NCBI RefSeq assembly: GCF_011761495.1
Contig: NZ_JAASRU010000008.1
Location: 62,001-126,000 of the forward strand
Origin: Alkalibacillus almallahensis
GTDB taxonomy: Bacteria; Bacillota; Bacilli; Bacillales; Alkalibacillaceae
DNA: 64,000 nucleotides
Direction: 5' to 3'
Below the pieces are notes generated by a model, which worked only from the letters and a program-made list of their open reading frames with translations, made no database searches and was not told where the DNA came from. The translations under genes and the position numbers were made by a program. Shown here in pieces: positions 28,227 to 36,047 of this stretch (position 1 is its first letter; each line of letters starts with the position of its first letter).

Positions 28227-28372
28227 GTTGTTGATATTGTGATCCGCTATCGGTGGACGCTTTCCGTGGGCACGGCTCGAGCCTCCTCGGAAAAAAAGCG
28301 CTTCCTTCGGGGTCTCGAGACTCGTGCTGTTCCCACTGGAGTCGCCACCTTCGCTCCTCACAATTCAACAAC
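28227..28372. repeat. Mosaic palindromic repeat, copy C (short form)
   Basis: A 146-base element with the same inverted ends as copies A and B and the same outer core (GGTGGACGCTTTCCG, GGCACGGCTCGAGCC, GGGGTCTCGAGACTCGTGCTGTTCCC, GGAGTCGCCACCTTCG). It lacks both long inserts found in A and B, so it looks like the basic form of the family. It lies between the aldehyde dehydrogenase gene and dinB. Confidence 0.78.
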
Positions 28373-28422
28373 TCAGTACTAAATCAACCTAATACAATAC
28401 TAAACTTTAACAAACCATAAGA

Positions 28423-28476
28423 AAAATAACCACCTCGCTCATCACAATCTGCTGATGAATGAGGTGGTTATTTTTT
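28423..28476. terminator. Bidirectional terminator between convergent genes
   Basis: AATAACCACCTC and GAGGTGGTTATT form a perfect 12-bp stem and are followed by TTTTTTC. The inner CATCAC/CTGATG sequences extend the hairpin. It overlaps the dinB stop and serves both dinB and the rightward operon ending at 28213. Confidence 0.82.
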
Positions 28477-29697
28477 CTTTCTTTCACTTAAAAAATCCTT
28501 TTGAAAACTGGTAGAAATCGGTGTTTCTTCTTGGTGATTTAATTTAACGAAAGTTTCCTTCCCGTATTTATCTTCTATTTGTTCAATCGCTTTATACAAG
28601 GGCTCTTTCTCAGCTTCTTGTTCATAGGTGAATAGATCAAGTTGTTTGCCTATTTCCTCTTTATGCGTTAAGTGTTGCACGGTTACCCCTAATAATCGTA
28701 ATGGTTCTTCTGTCCAGTGTGCATGAAATAAGTCTAAAGCAAGTCGCTCAATATCTGCTTCAGATTCAACATAGTCTCTTAAAGCACGACTACGTGTAAT
28801 CGTTTTATGATCATGATAGCGAATCATAATTTGAATATTTTCAGCTACAACTTGTTTAACTTTCATTCGTTCAGCCACTCGACTGCTTAACTGTTTGATC
28901 AAGGGATGAATATCTGTTAATTCCGTTGTATCATATGGCAAGGTTTGAGAATTACCGATACTTTTAAAATCATGGACAGCTTCTGGATCTACTTCTCGCT
29001 CATCAATCCCATTAGCCCTCATATGCAATCTTTCACCATTCATACCCAATAAGTTCTTAATCGTTAAAACATTCTTATGGGCTAAATCTCCAATCGTTGC
29101 AATATCCAGTTGTTTTAGCTTCTCAGCTGTTTTATTACCTACACCATACATTTCTTCAATTGGCATGGGCCAAAGCTTATCTTGTATTTCTCGTTTTCGT
29201 AAAACCGTGATGCCCAGTGGTTTCTTCATATCTGAAGCCATCTTAGCTAGAAATTTATTCGGTCCAATCCCAATAGAACAGGGTAAATCCAATTCTGACG
29301 TTAATTTCTCTTGAATCCATTCTGCTAACTGAGGTGCCGTTAATTCACCATCATAATCCGACACATCCATATACCCTTCATCAATAGAAATCGGTTGAAC
29401 ATAAGGTGTAACCGATTCTAAGACAGAAAAAATCTGTTTCGATGCTTCACGATATCTTGGAAAATTCGGTTTTAAGGCAATAAGCTGAGGGCATTTGTCA
29501 TAAGCTTGCCATAAAGGCATCGTCGTTTTAACACCATATGCCCTTGCCTCGTAATTACTCGTTACAACGATTCCTTTACGTTTTTCTGGATCACCCGCAA
29601 TTGCCACAGGTTTACCTTTGAGATCGGGTTGATAAGCCATTTCAACAGAAGCGTAAAAACTGTTCATATCAACGTGAAATATTATTCGTCTTTTCAT
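28468..29697 (-). CDS. dinB: DNA polymerase IV (Y family)
   Basis: A 409-residue translesion polymerase. The palm motif HVDMNSFYASVEMAY is at the N-terminus, SIDEGYMDVSDYD carries the second acidic pair, and PCSIGIGPNKFLAKMASDMKKP marks the fingers. The thumb has the helix-hairpin-helix EMYGVGNKTAEKL, and a little-finger domain follows. The tail contains QLDLF, a beta-clamp binding motif. It corresponds to B. subtilis YqjH (PolY1). GGTGA precedes the ATG. Confidence 0.95.
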   Translation of the reverse strand: MKRRIIFHVDMNSFYASVEMAYQPDLKGKPVAIAGDPEKRKGIVVTSNYEARAYGVKTTMPLWQAYDKCPQLIALKPNFPRYREASKQIFSVLESVTPYVQPISIDEGYMDVSDYDGELTAPQLAEWIQEKLTSELDLPCSIGIGPNKFLAKMASDMKKPLGITVLRKREIQDKLWPMPIEEMYGVGNKTAEKLKQLDIATIGDLAHKNVLTIKNLLGMNGERLHMRANGIDEREVDPEAVHDFKSIGNSQTLPYDTTELTDIHPLIKQLSSRVAERMKVKQVVAENIQIMIRYHDHKTITRSRALRDYVESEADIERLALDLFHAHWTEEPLRLLGVTVQHLTHKEEIGKQLDLFTYEQEAEKEPLYKAIEQIEDKYGKETFVKLNHQEETPISTSFQKDFLSERKKK

Positions 29698-29919
29698 GAT
29701 TATTCACCAACATTATAAATCCTTATATTAAAGTAATGATAAAGGGCAGATCTGTTATGAGCAATCTTTAAACTTATTAAAGTGACTAAAACATCATTTA
29801 TTGGTCACTATTTTGGTCATTGGATTTCCTTAAATTTGAAGTCTATATTGTAACATTATGATTAATTTTTGTTATATTAGTATTAGGTTTAAAGGGTGAT
29901 TAGATTTGAGGTGTGAAAT

Positions 29920-30162
29920 ATTAGTTACGAAACAATTGATAATATTATAGAAAACATAAGTATTATACTTTTGCTAATTTCAAATCTTGTTGAATCAAAT
30001 GCATTGTTTTACTTCGGTGCTGTACCGCTAGTGATCACTAGCATAATAAGTTTAATTATCAATCCATCTAAAAAAAATATATTCTTTTTCACCTTTTTCT
30101 CCACTATTGTAGGTATTATATGGTTTTTAGTTGTCGGAATGTCGTTTGATATTTATTCATAA
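29920..30162 (+). CDS. Hypothetical small membrane protein with possible ATT start
   Basis: The frame is open from 29917 to the stop at 30162 and reads ISYETIDNIIENISIILLLI from 29920. The product would be 80 residues with two or three hydrophobic segments (about 14-25, 30-46 and 52-74). The best ribosome binding site, GAGGTG (29908-29913), is six bases before an ATT; the only standard start, TTG at 29971, lacks one and would begin inside the first hydrophobic segment. I do not recognise a family. The gap from dinB (29698-29919) holds nothing else beyond AT-rich, promoter-like sequence. Confidence 0.35.
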   Translation: MSYETIDNIIENISIILLLISNLVESNALFYFGAVPLVITSIISLIINPSKKNIFFFTFFSTIVGIIWFLVVGMSFDIYS

Positions 30163-30356
30163 TATTCATATTGTCACTTTTATTAACGGTTATTATTTGT
30201 AGTCGTTTCATCTCCAAGTGTATCCACTATTAATACTAACTTGAGTTCTAACCATCACAATTTACATCATGACAACGAATAACTCAAAGTCCCCTTCATA
30301 ATCACGTGGAAGTTAACGCATCCCTTCCCCACAACCAACACCTTCTTTAAAACAAA

Positions 30357-30397
30357 ATAATCGAGCGCAAGATTAAATCCTACACTCGATTATAACA
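30357..30397 (-). terminator. Terminator after the tripeptidase-like gene
   Basis: TAATCGAG and CTCGATTA close a hairpin whose inner part can pair further (AGGATT with AATCTT on the minus strand), followed by TTTTGTTTT. The remaining 190 bases back to 30162 show nothing codable. Confidence 0.6.
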
Positions 30398-30402
30398 CGT
30401 TT

Positions 30403-31524
30403 TTATTTAGCTGCCTCTACTGAAATTGCCGTAAGCAATTCAGCAATTTTCACTAATTCCTGTACAGGTATTCGTTCTTCGGTTGTATGGATATTTTCGT
30501 ATCCGACACATAGATTGACCGTTGGAATGCCATAACCTGCGATTATATTAGCATCACTTCCACCACCACTTGATAAAAGTACGCTATTACGTCCAATTTG
30601 TTGCGCTGCTTGCTTAACAACTTCCACAACACGTTCGCCATCTTCATGTTTATAACCAGGGTACATATGACGAACTTCAACTTTTATAGAGCCACCAACT
30701 TCATCTTCCGCTTGACGACAAGCTTCTTGCATTTGCTGAATCTGTTGGTCAAGTTTGCTCGCCTCTAGTGACCTCGCTTCAGCTAAAATATAGGCTTCGT
30801 CACAGACAACATTAGTCGCTTGACCACCTTCAAATCGACCAATATTAGCCGTTGTTTCGTCATCAATTCGACCTAAAGGCATTTTTGAAATAGCTTTTGC
30901 AGCTAATGTAATCGCTGAAACACCTTCTTCTGGAGCAACACCAGCGTGTGCCTTTTTGCCTTGTGATGTTATTTCTAACTTAGCTTGTGATGGTGCTGCG
31001 ACAATCATGTTTCCGACTTTCCCGTTGGAATCAACAGCATAACCATACTTAGCTGTTAATAGTGATGAATCAAGAGCACGTGCCCCAACTAAACCTGATT
31101 CCTCTCCGACCGTAATCACCAGTTGAATGTCCCCATGTTCTATTTCTTGTTCTTGTAAAGTACGAATCATTTCAATAATAGCGGCTAAACCAGCCTTATC
31201 ATCTGCACCCAACACTGTCGTCCCATCCGAAACGATATAATCTTCTTCAATCGATGGAGTAATCCCAACGCCTGGTGCTACTGTGTCCATATGTGATGTG
31301 AAATATATGGGTTCTACACCTGCTTTTTGTCCCTTTAATGTACAAACTAAATTATTAGCCTCATGACCTGTCTGTTCCTTAGCCTGATCTTCTTCAACTA
31401 TTAAACCAAGATTAGAGAACTTGGTTTTTAGGGCTGATGCAATTTTCGCTTCATGTTGTGTTTCTGAATCAATTTGAACGAGTTCTATAAACTCATCAAT
31501 TAATCGTTGTTCATTGATCTGCAT
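30403..31524 (-). CDS. M20-family tripeptidase-like peptidase (YqjE)
   Basis: A 373-residue zinc aminopeptidase of the peptidase T-like branch, matching B. subtilis YqjE. Metal ligands are in FTSHMDTVAPG and VLGADDKAGLAAIIE, the catalytic glutamate in TVGEESGLVGAR, and the late histidine in ENIHTTEERIP. It is likely a cytosolic di- or tripeptidase; the substrate is not established. It follows the carboxyltransferase gene by 19 bases, the same order as yqjD-yqjE in B. subtilis. Confidence 0.88.
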   Translation of the reverse strand: MQINEQRLIDEFIELVQIDSETQHEAKIASALKTKFSNLGLIVEEDQAKEQTGHEANNLVCTLKGQKAGVEPIYFTSHMDTVAPGVGITPSIEEDYIVSDGTTVLGADDKAGLAAIIEMIRTLQEQEIEHGDIQLVITVGEESGLVGARALDSSLLTAKYGYAVDSNGKVGNMIVAAPSQAKLEITSQGKKAHAGVAPEEGVSAITLAAKAISKMPLGRIDDETTANIGRFEGGQATNVVCDEAYILAEARSLEASKLDQQIQQMQEACRQAEDEVGGSIKVEVRHMYPGYKHEDGERVVEVVKQAAQQIGRNSVLLSSGGGSDANIIAGYGIPTVNLCVGYENIHTTEERIPVQELVKIAELLTAISVEAAK

Positions 31525-31543
31525 GTTCGTTTACCTCCGACAT

Positions 31544-33091
31544 CTATAATGGAATATTTCCGTGTTTTTTCTCTGGTCTTTCTTCTTTTTTATGCTGTAG
31601 CATTTTAAGACCTTGTTTTAATTTAATTCGTGTTTCTCTAGGGTCAATCACGTCATCAACCATACCCAAGCCTGCTGCTACATATGGATTGGCAAATTTC
31701 TCACGATATTCATCGATTTTCTCTTGTCTGACTGCTTCAGGATCACCCGCTTCTTGAATGTCTTTTGCAAAAATAATATTGGCTGCGCCTTCAGGACCCA
31801 TGACCGCAATCTCAGCATTTGGCCAAGCAAAAACAAGGTCAGCTCCTATTGATTTACTATTCAAGGCAACATAAGCGCCACCATACGCTTTTCGTGTAAT
31901 AACCGTCATCTTAGGAACTGTTGCTTCAGAATAAGCATATAAGATCTTCGCACCATGACGAATAATCCCACCATGCTCTTGTTTAACACCAGGGAAAAAT
32001 CCGGTCACATCTTCAAAGGTTATAATCGGAATATTATAAGCATCGCATGTTCTAATAAATCTTGATGCCTTATCACTTGAATCAATGTCCAGGCCACCAG
32101 CTAAAAACTTCGGTTGATTACAGACTAAACCGATTGATTCACCATTGATGGTCGCAAAACCGACGACGATATTTTTAGCAAAATTAGGATGAATCTCAAA
32201 GAATGATTCGTGGTCGACCACTTCTTCTATGACAGAACGGACATCATACGGTCTAATCGCATCAAAAGGGACTAAGTCAGCTAATTCTGGCCTTAAATCC
32301 TCTTTTTCGTCATAGGGTTGTAATGGTGTTTTTTCTTGGCTATTTTGAGGTAAATAATGAATCAATTGCTTGACTTGATCCAGTGCTTCTTCTTCACTCT
32401 CAGCTTTTAAGTGGGCATTGCCGCTTTGACGGTTATGTACATCAGCTCCACCTAGTTCCTCTGATGTAATCTGTTCACCTGTGACTGTTTCGATTACTTT
32501 TGGTCCCGTGATAAACATTTGTGACGTTTTTTCAACCATGATGACAAAATCGGTGATCGCTGGTGAATAAACAGCTCCTCCTGCTGAAGGTCCCATAATG
32601 ACAGAAATTTGTGGGATTACACCAGAATAAATGGAGTTACGATAAAAGACATGACCATAGCCATCGAGCGATGCGACACCTTCTTGAATTCTCGCCCCAC
32701 CTGAGTCATTCAAACCGATAAATGGTGTGCCATTTTTAGCGGCTAAATCCATAACAGCTGCAATTTTCTTACCGTGCATTTCACCCAAAGCACCACCATA
32801 AACCGTAAAATCCTGCGCAAATAAATAAATGGGACGATCATTTACAGTTGCAAAACCTGTCACAACTCCCTCACCTGGGACTTCTTTTCCGTCCATCCCA
32901 AAGTCTGTGACACGATGTTCCATGAATGGATTAAGCTCAACAAATGACCCTTCATCCACTAGATATTCAATCCGTTCACGCGCTGTCATTTTACCTTTAT
33001 CACGCTGTTTCTGAATTTTTTCATCGCCGCCACCAAGTTCAACTTTGCGACGTTTATCATACAGTTCATTGATTTTATCAAACATATCCAT
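31544..33091 (-). CDS. Acyl-CoA carboxylase carboxyltransferase subunit (propionyl-CoA type)
   Basis: A 515-residue carboxyltransferase of the PccB/AccD5 class, which moves CO2 from carboxybiotin to an acyl-CoA. The oxyanion-hole segments are NDSGGARIQEGVASLDGYG and FAQDFTVYGGALGEMHGKK, and later ITRKAYGGAYVALNSKSIGAD. It matches B. subtilis YqjD. With the epimerase and mutase upstream, the likely product is (S)-methylmalonyl-CoA. No biotin carboxylase or carrier gene is in the cluster, so those parts must be supplied elsewhere. The start at 33091 (MDMFDKINELYD) has AGGAGGG six bases upstream; the open frame before it overlaps the epimerase gene. Confidence 0.9.
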   Translation of the reverse strand: MDMFDKINELYDKRRKVELGGGDEKIQKQRDKGKMTARERIEYLVDEGSFVELNPFMEHRVTDFGMDGKEVPGEGVVTGFATVNDRPIYLFAQDFTVYGGALGEMHGKKIAAVMDLAAKNGTPFIGLNDSGGARIQEGVASLDGYGHVFYRNSIYSGVIPQISVIMGPSAGGAVYSPAITDFVIMVEKTSQMFITGPKVIETVTGEQITSEELGGADVHNRQSGNAHLKAESEEEALDQVKQLIHYLPQNSQEKTPLQPYDEKEDLRPELADLVPFDAIRPYDVRSVIEEVVDHESFFEIHPNFAKNIVVGFATINGESIGLVCNQPKFLAGGLDIDSSDKASRFIRTCDAYNIPIITFEDVTGFFPGVKQEHGGIIRHGAKILYAYSEATVPKMTVITRKAYGGAYVALNSKSIGADLVFAWPNAEIAVMGPEGAANIIFAKDIQEAGDPEAVRQEKIDEYREKFANPYVAAGLGMVDDVIDPRETRIKLKQGLKMLQHKKEERPEKKHGNIPL

Positions 33092-33102
33092 ATGCGACCC
33101 TC

Positions 33103-33501
33103 CTATTTTTGCTGACATAATTCAAATAAGACACCATTCGCTGCTTTTGGATGAAGAAAAGCAACTTGACTATCGTGAGCACCTGTTTTCGGCTCTTCAT
33201 GAATAAGGGGTACCCCTTCTGATTTTAAATGATTTAAGCGTTCTTGAACATCATCAACATCAAATGCTATGTGATGAATACCTTCACCTTTCTTCTCAAT
33301 ATATTTCGCAATGGGTGACTCGTCACTAAGCGGCTCCAGTAATTCAATCGCGCTTTCGCCTATTTTAAAGAAAGCAACATGTACTTGTTCACTGTTCACT
33401 TGTTCTTTTCCTTCAAATGTCAAACCTAATTGATCACGATAAAACGGAATCATCTCATCAAGTGACTTAACAGCAATGCCAATATGTGCTATTTTATTCA
33501 T
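33103..33501 (-). CDS. mce: Methylmalonyl-CoA epimerase
   Basis: A 132-residue glyoxalase-fold (VOC) protein that converts (S)- to (R)-methylmalonyl-CoA. Metal ligands are visible at HIGIAV (H near residue 6), the central GIHHIAFDVDD, and a C-terminal glutamate in GVLFELCQ. It corresponds to B. subtilis YqjC. The ATG at 33501 is six bases after AGAGGTG; two earlier start codons sit inside or too close to that site. The start overlaps the end of the B12-binding subunit gene by eight bases. Confidence 0.9.
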   Translation of the reverse strand: MNKIAHIGIAVKSLDEMIPFYRDQLGLTFEGKEQVNSEQVHVAFFKIGESAIELLEPLSDESPIAKYIEKKGEGIHHIAFDVDDVQERLNHLKSEGVPLIHEEPKTGAHDSQVAFLHPKAANGVLFELCQQK

Positions 33502-33901
33502 CATCTTCACCTCTTACAGTTGATTTAATGAAATCGACTGTTTCTGTCGTAGGTGTTCCTGGTGTAAATACTTTTTGAACGCCTTGTTCTTCTAGATAAG
33601 CAATATCCTCATCTGGAATAACGCCTCCTCCAATAACTGGAATATCCTCAGCGTTTCTTTCCTTTAAAGCTTCAACAACCCTTGGAAACAATGTTTTATG
33701 ACCACCTGATAATGATGACAATCCAACAACATCAACATCTTCTTGTATAGCTGCTTGTGCAATTTGTGCAGGTGATTGTCTTAACCCTGTATAAATGACT
33801 TCGATACCATGATCGCGTAGTGCTTGTGCGATGACAAGCGCCCCACGATCATGACCGTCTAGTCCTGGTTTTGCAATGAGCACTCTGATTTTTCGATCCA
33901 T
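33494..33901 (-). CDS. Methylmalonyl-CoA mutase, B12-binding small subunit
   Basis: A 135-residue stand-alone cobalamin-binding domain. The DxHxxG motif, GLDGHDRGALV, supplies the histidine that ligates cobalt; the later SSLSGGHKTLFP and VIGGGVIPDED complete the flavodoxin-like fold. In most proteobacterial and human enzymes this domain is fused to the catalytic barrel; here it is a separate gene directly after the barrel gene, as in archaea and several Firmicutes. Confidence 0.9.
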   Translation of the reverse strand: MDRKIRVLIAKPGLDGHDRGALVIAQALRDHGIEVIYTGLRQSPAQIAQAAIQEDVDVVGLSSLSGGHKTLFPRVVEALKERNAEDIPVIGGGVIPDEDIAYLEEQGVQKVFTPGTPTTETVDFIKSTVRGEDDE

Positions 33902-33918
33902 TTCAACCTCTCCCCCTA

Positions 33919-35577
33919 TTATACACCTGTATATTCACCGAATTCATCTCGTAATGTATGGCAGATTTCTCCGACTGTTGCATATGATTGAACACATTCT
34001 AAGATATAAGGCATGACATTAATCGTTTCATCTTGAGCGGCTTGTTTTAAGTTATTCAATTTAGAATCAACAGTCGATTGATCTCGTTCTTTTCGAACCT
34101 GTTGCGTTTTTTCAACTTGTTGTTTTTCTAAAGCATCATCAACACGTAACAAATCTTCGTGCACTTCTTCTTCTAATTGGAATTCATTAAGGCCTACAAT
34201 AATATCCTCTTTTGATTCAATTTTCTTCTGTGTTTCATAGGCTGTTTGATGGATTTCACGTTGCATGTACCCCTCTTCGACCGCTTGAACTGCGCCACCC
34301 ATCTCTTCAATTCGGTCTATATAATCCATAACTTCTTTTTCGATTTGGTCTGTCATCTCTTCAACATAATAGGAGCCTGCAAGCGGGTCGACTGTATCAG
34401 CAACACCACTTTCATGAGCGATAATTTGTTGTGTTCGAAGGGCAATACGTGCTGATTCCTCTGTTGGCAAAGCTAACGCTTCATCTCTTGAATTCGTGTG
34501 TAAGCTTTGGGTTCCACCAAGCACAGCTGATAGTGCTTGTAGTGCCACCCGTACCACATTATTATCAGGTTGTTGAGCCGTTAGTGTTGAACCACCCGTT
34601 TGTGTATGGAAACGCAATCTTAAACTCTTCTCATTTTGTGCTTGGTATTTATCTTTCATTAATCTTGCCCAAATACGTCTTGCTGCCCGGAATTTAGCAG
34701 TTTCTTCAAAGAAATTATTATGTGCATTGAAGAAAAAGGCTAATCTTGGAGCAAATTGATCGATTTCTAAACCGCTTTCAAGTGCCGCGTCAACATAAGC
34801 CTTACCATTCGCTAATGTAAACGCAACTTCTTGTACGGCTGTCGATCCCGCTTCACGAATATGATATCCTGAGATACTAATCGTATTGAATTTCGGGATC
34901 TCTTGAGCACAGTATTCAAAAATATTCGTAATTAGTCGCATTGACGGTTTCGGCGGATAAATATAAGTGCCGCGCGCAATGTATTCTTTTAATATATCAT
35001 TTTGAATGGTTCCCGTAATCTTTTCTTTCGGGACGCCTTGTTTCTCTGCAACGGCGATATACATACATAATAAAACTGAAGCGGGCGCATTGATCGTCAT
35101 TGAGGTACTTACACGATCTAATGGAATACTATCTAGCAGTATTTCCATATCCTTTAACGAATCGATGGCGACGCCTACTTTACCCACTTCTCCTTCTGAC
35201 ATAAAATCGTCTGAATCATAGCCAATTTGAGTCGGTAAATCAAAAGCAACGGATAAACCTGTTTGGCCTTGATCAAGTAAATAACGAAAGCGTTCATTCG
35301 TTTCTTCTGCTGAACCGAAACCTGCGTATTGTCGCATTGTCCAAAAACGGTTACGATACATGGAAGGCTGAATTCCACGTGTGAATGGAAACTGCCCTGG
35401 AAAACCAATATTTTCAGTATAATCATTTGTTTGCCCTTGTTCATCTGGCAAATACAGACGGTCAATTTCTATTCCAGAATGATTCGTAAACTGTTCTTTC
35501 CGCTCTGGAAATCGTTCATTCGTTTGATCCGCTGCATCTTGCCAGCGCTCATACTGTTTTCGAAACTTTTCATCCAT
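33919..35577 (-). CDS. Methylmalonyl-CoA mutase, catalytic large subunit
   Basis: A 552-residue TIM-barrel subunit of the B12-dependent mutase that turns (R)-methylmalonyl-CoA into succinyl-CoA. Key blocks are [56 protein letters not shown], and [16 protein letters not shown]. The tyrosine of PSMY and the arginine of [10 protein letters not shown] match the substrate-recognising residues of true methylmalonyl-CoA mutases; isobutyryl-CoA mutases have Phe and Gln there. The C-terminus (about 490-535) is charged and linker-like. No MeaB-type chaperone gene is adjacent. Confidence 0.92.
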   Translation of the reverse strand: MDEKFRKQYERWQDAADQTNERFPERKEQFTNHSGIEIDRLYLPDEQGQTNDYTENIGFPGQFPFTRGIQPSMYRNRFWTMRQYAGFGSAEETNERFRYLLDQGQTGLSVAFDLPTQIGYDSDDFMSEGEVGKVGVAIDSLKDMEILLDSIPLDRVSTSMTINAPASVLLCMYIAVAEKQGVPKEKITGTIQNDILKEYIARGTYIYPPKPSMRLITNIFEYCAQEIPKFNTISISGYHIREAGSTAVQEVAFTLANGKAYVDAALESGLEIDQFAPRLAFFFNAHNNFFEETAKFRAARRIWARLMKDKYQAQNEKSLRLRFHTQTGGSTLTAQQPDNNVVRVALQALSAVLGGTQSLHTNSRDEALALPTEESARIALRTQQIIAHESGVADTVDPLAGSYYVEEMTDQIEKEVMDYIDRIEEMGGAVQAVEEGYMQREIHQTAYETQKKIESKEDIIVGLNEFQLEEEVHEDLLRVDDALEKQQVEKTQQVRKERDQSTVDSKLNNLKQAAQDETINVMPYILECVQSYATVGEICHTLRDEFGEYTGV

Positions 35578-35720
35578 TCTCCCAACCCCTTTAATGATCT
35601 ACTTTATAATTTTGAGAAAAATTCGTCATCTAACCTTATTGTAAAGGAAAGTTTAGGCTTGTCCAATCTTCTTTTTTCTTTTACAATATGTTTATTAGAG
35701 ATTTTAAAGGAGGTATAAGT

Positions 35721-35864
35721 GTGTCTAAAAAGCAAAATCAACCTCGCGCTCCTTATGCATCGAATCGACGCAAGAAAAACACATGGACAACAATTGTAAT
35801 CTATCTTATGATTATCGCCATGCTTCTTAGCTCTCTTATGATGGGCGTCAGCATGTTCGTATAA
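35721..35864 (+). CDS. Prli42-like stressosome-associated miniprotein
   Basis: A 47-residue protein with a basic N-terminus (MSKKQNQPRAPYASNRRKKN) and one transmembrane segment, IVIYLMIIAMLLSSLMMGVS, ending MFV. The helix with its LSSL and MFV end closely resembles Prli42, the Listeria miniprotein that tethers the stressosome to the membrane. The N-terminal tail is about 15 residues longer than in the classic 31-residue protein. A perfect AAAGGAGG is seven bases before the GTG. A terminator follows directly, so it is a single-gene transcript. Confidence 0.7.
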   Translation: MSKKQNQPRAPYASNRRKKNTWTTIVIYLMIIAMLLSSLMMGVSMFV

Positions 35865-35874
35865 ATCAAATTCT

Positions 35875-35903
35875 CAAGTCATAGCTATTGCTATGGCTTT
35901 TTT
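35875..35903 (+). terminator. Terminator after the Prli42-like gene
   Basis: GTCATAGC and GCTATGGC pair around TATT and are followed by TTTTTTATT, eleven bases past the stop codon. Confidence 0.75.
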
Positions 35904-36047
35904 ATTAGCTAATAGAAAATAAATACGAGCTTTTTGAGATCATCATCACAAATTGGACACATATTTTTTAATGAAGTGGTTATTTTGTCTTAGATTCGGG
36001 AATGACGATATTATATTAAAATATTTTCACATCAAGGAGTTGGAAAC

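Noticed and set aside
29971-30162. TTG at 29971 as the start of the small membrane protein
   Set aside because: No ribosome binding site is present and the frame continues upstream to a well-spaced site; the shorter form is possible but less likely.
33919-35577. Large mutase subunit as isobutyryl-CoA mutase
   Set aside because: The discriminating tyrosine and arginine of methylmalonyl-CoA mutase are present, and an epimerase and carboxyltransferase are in the operon.
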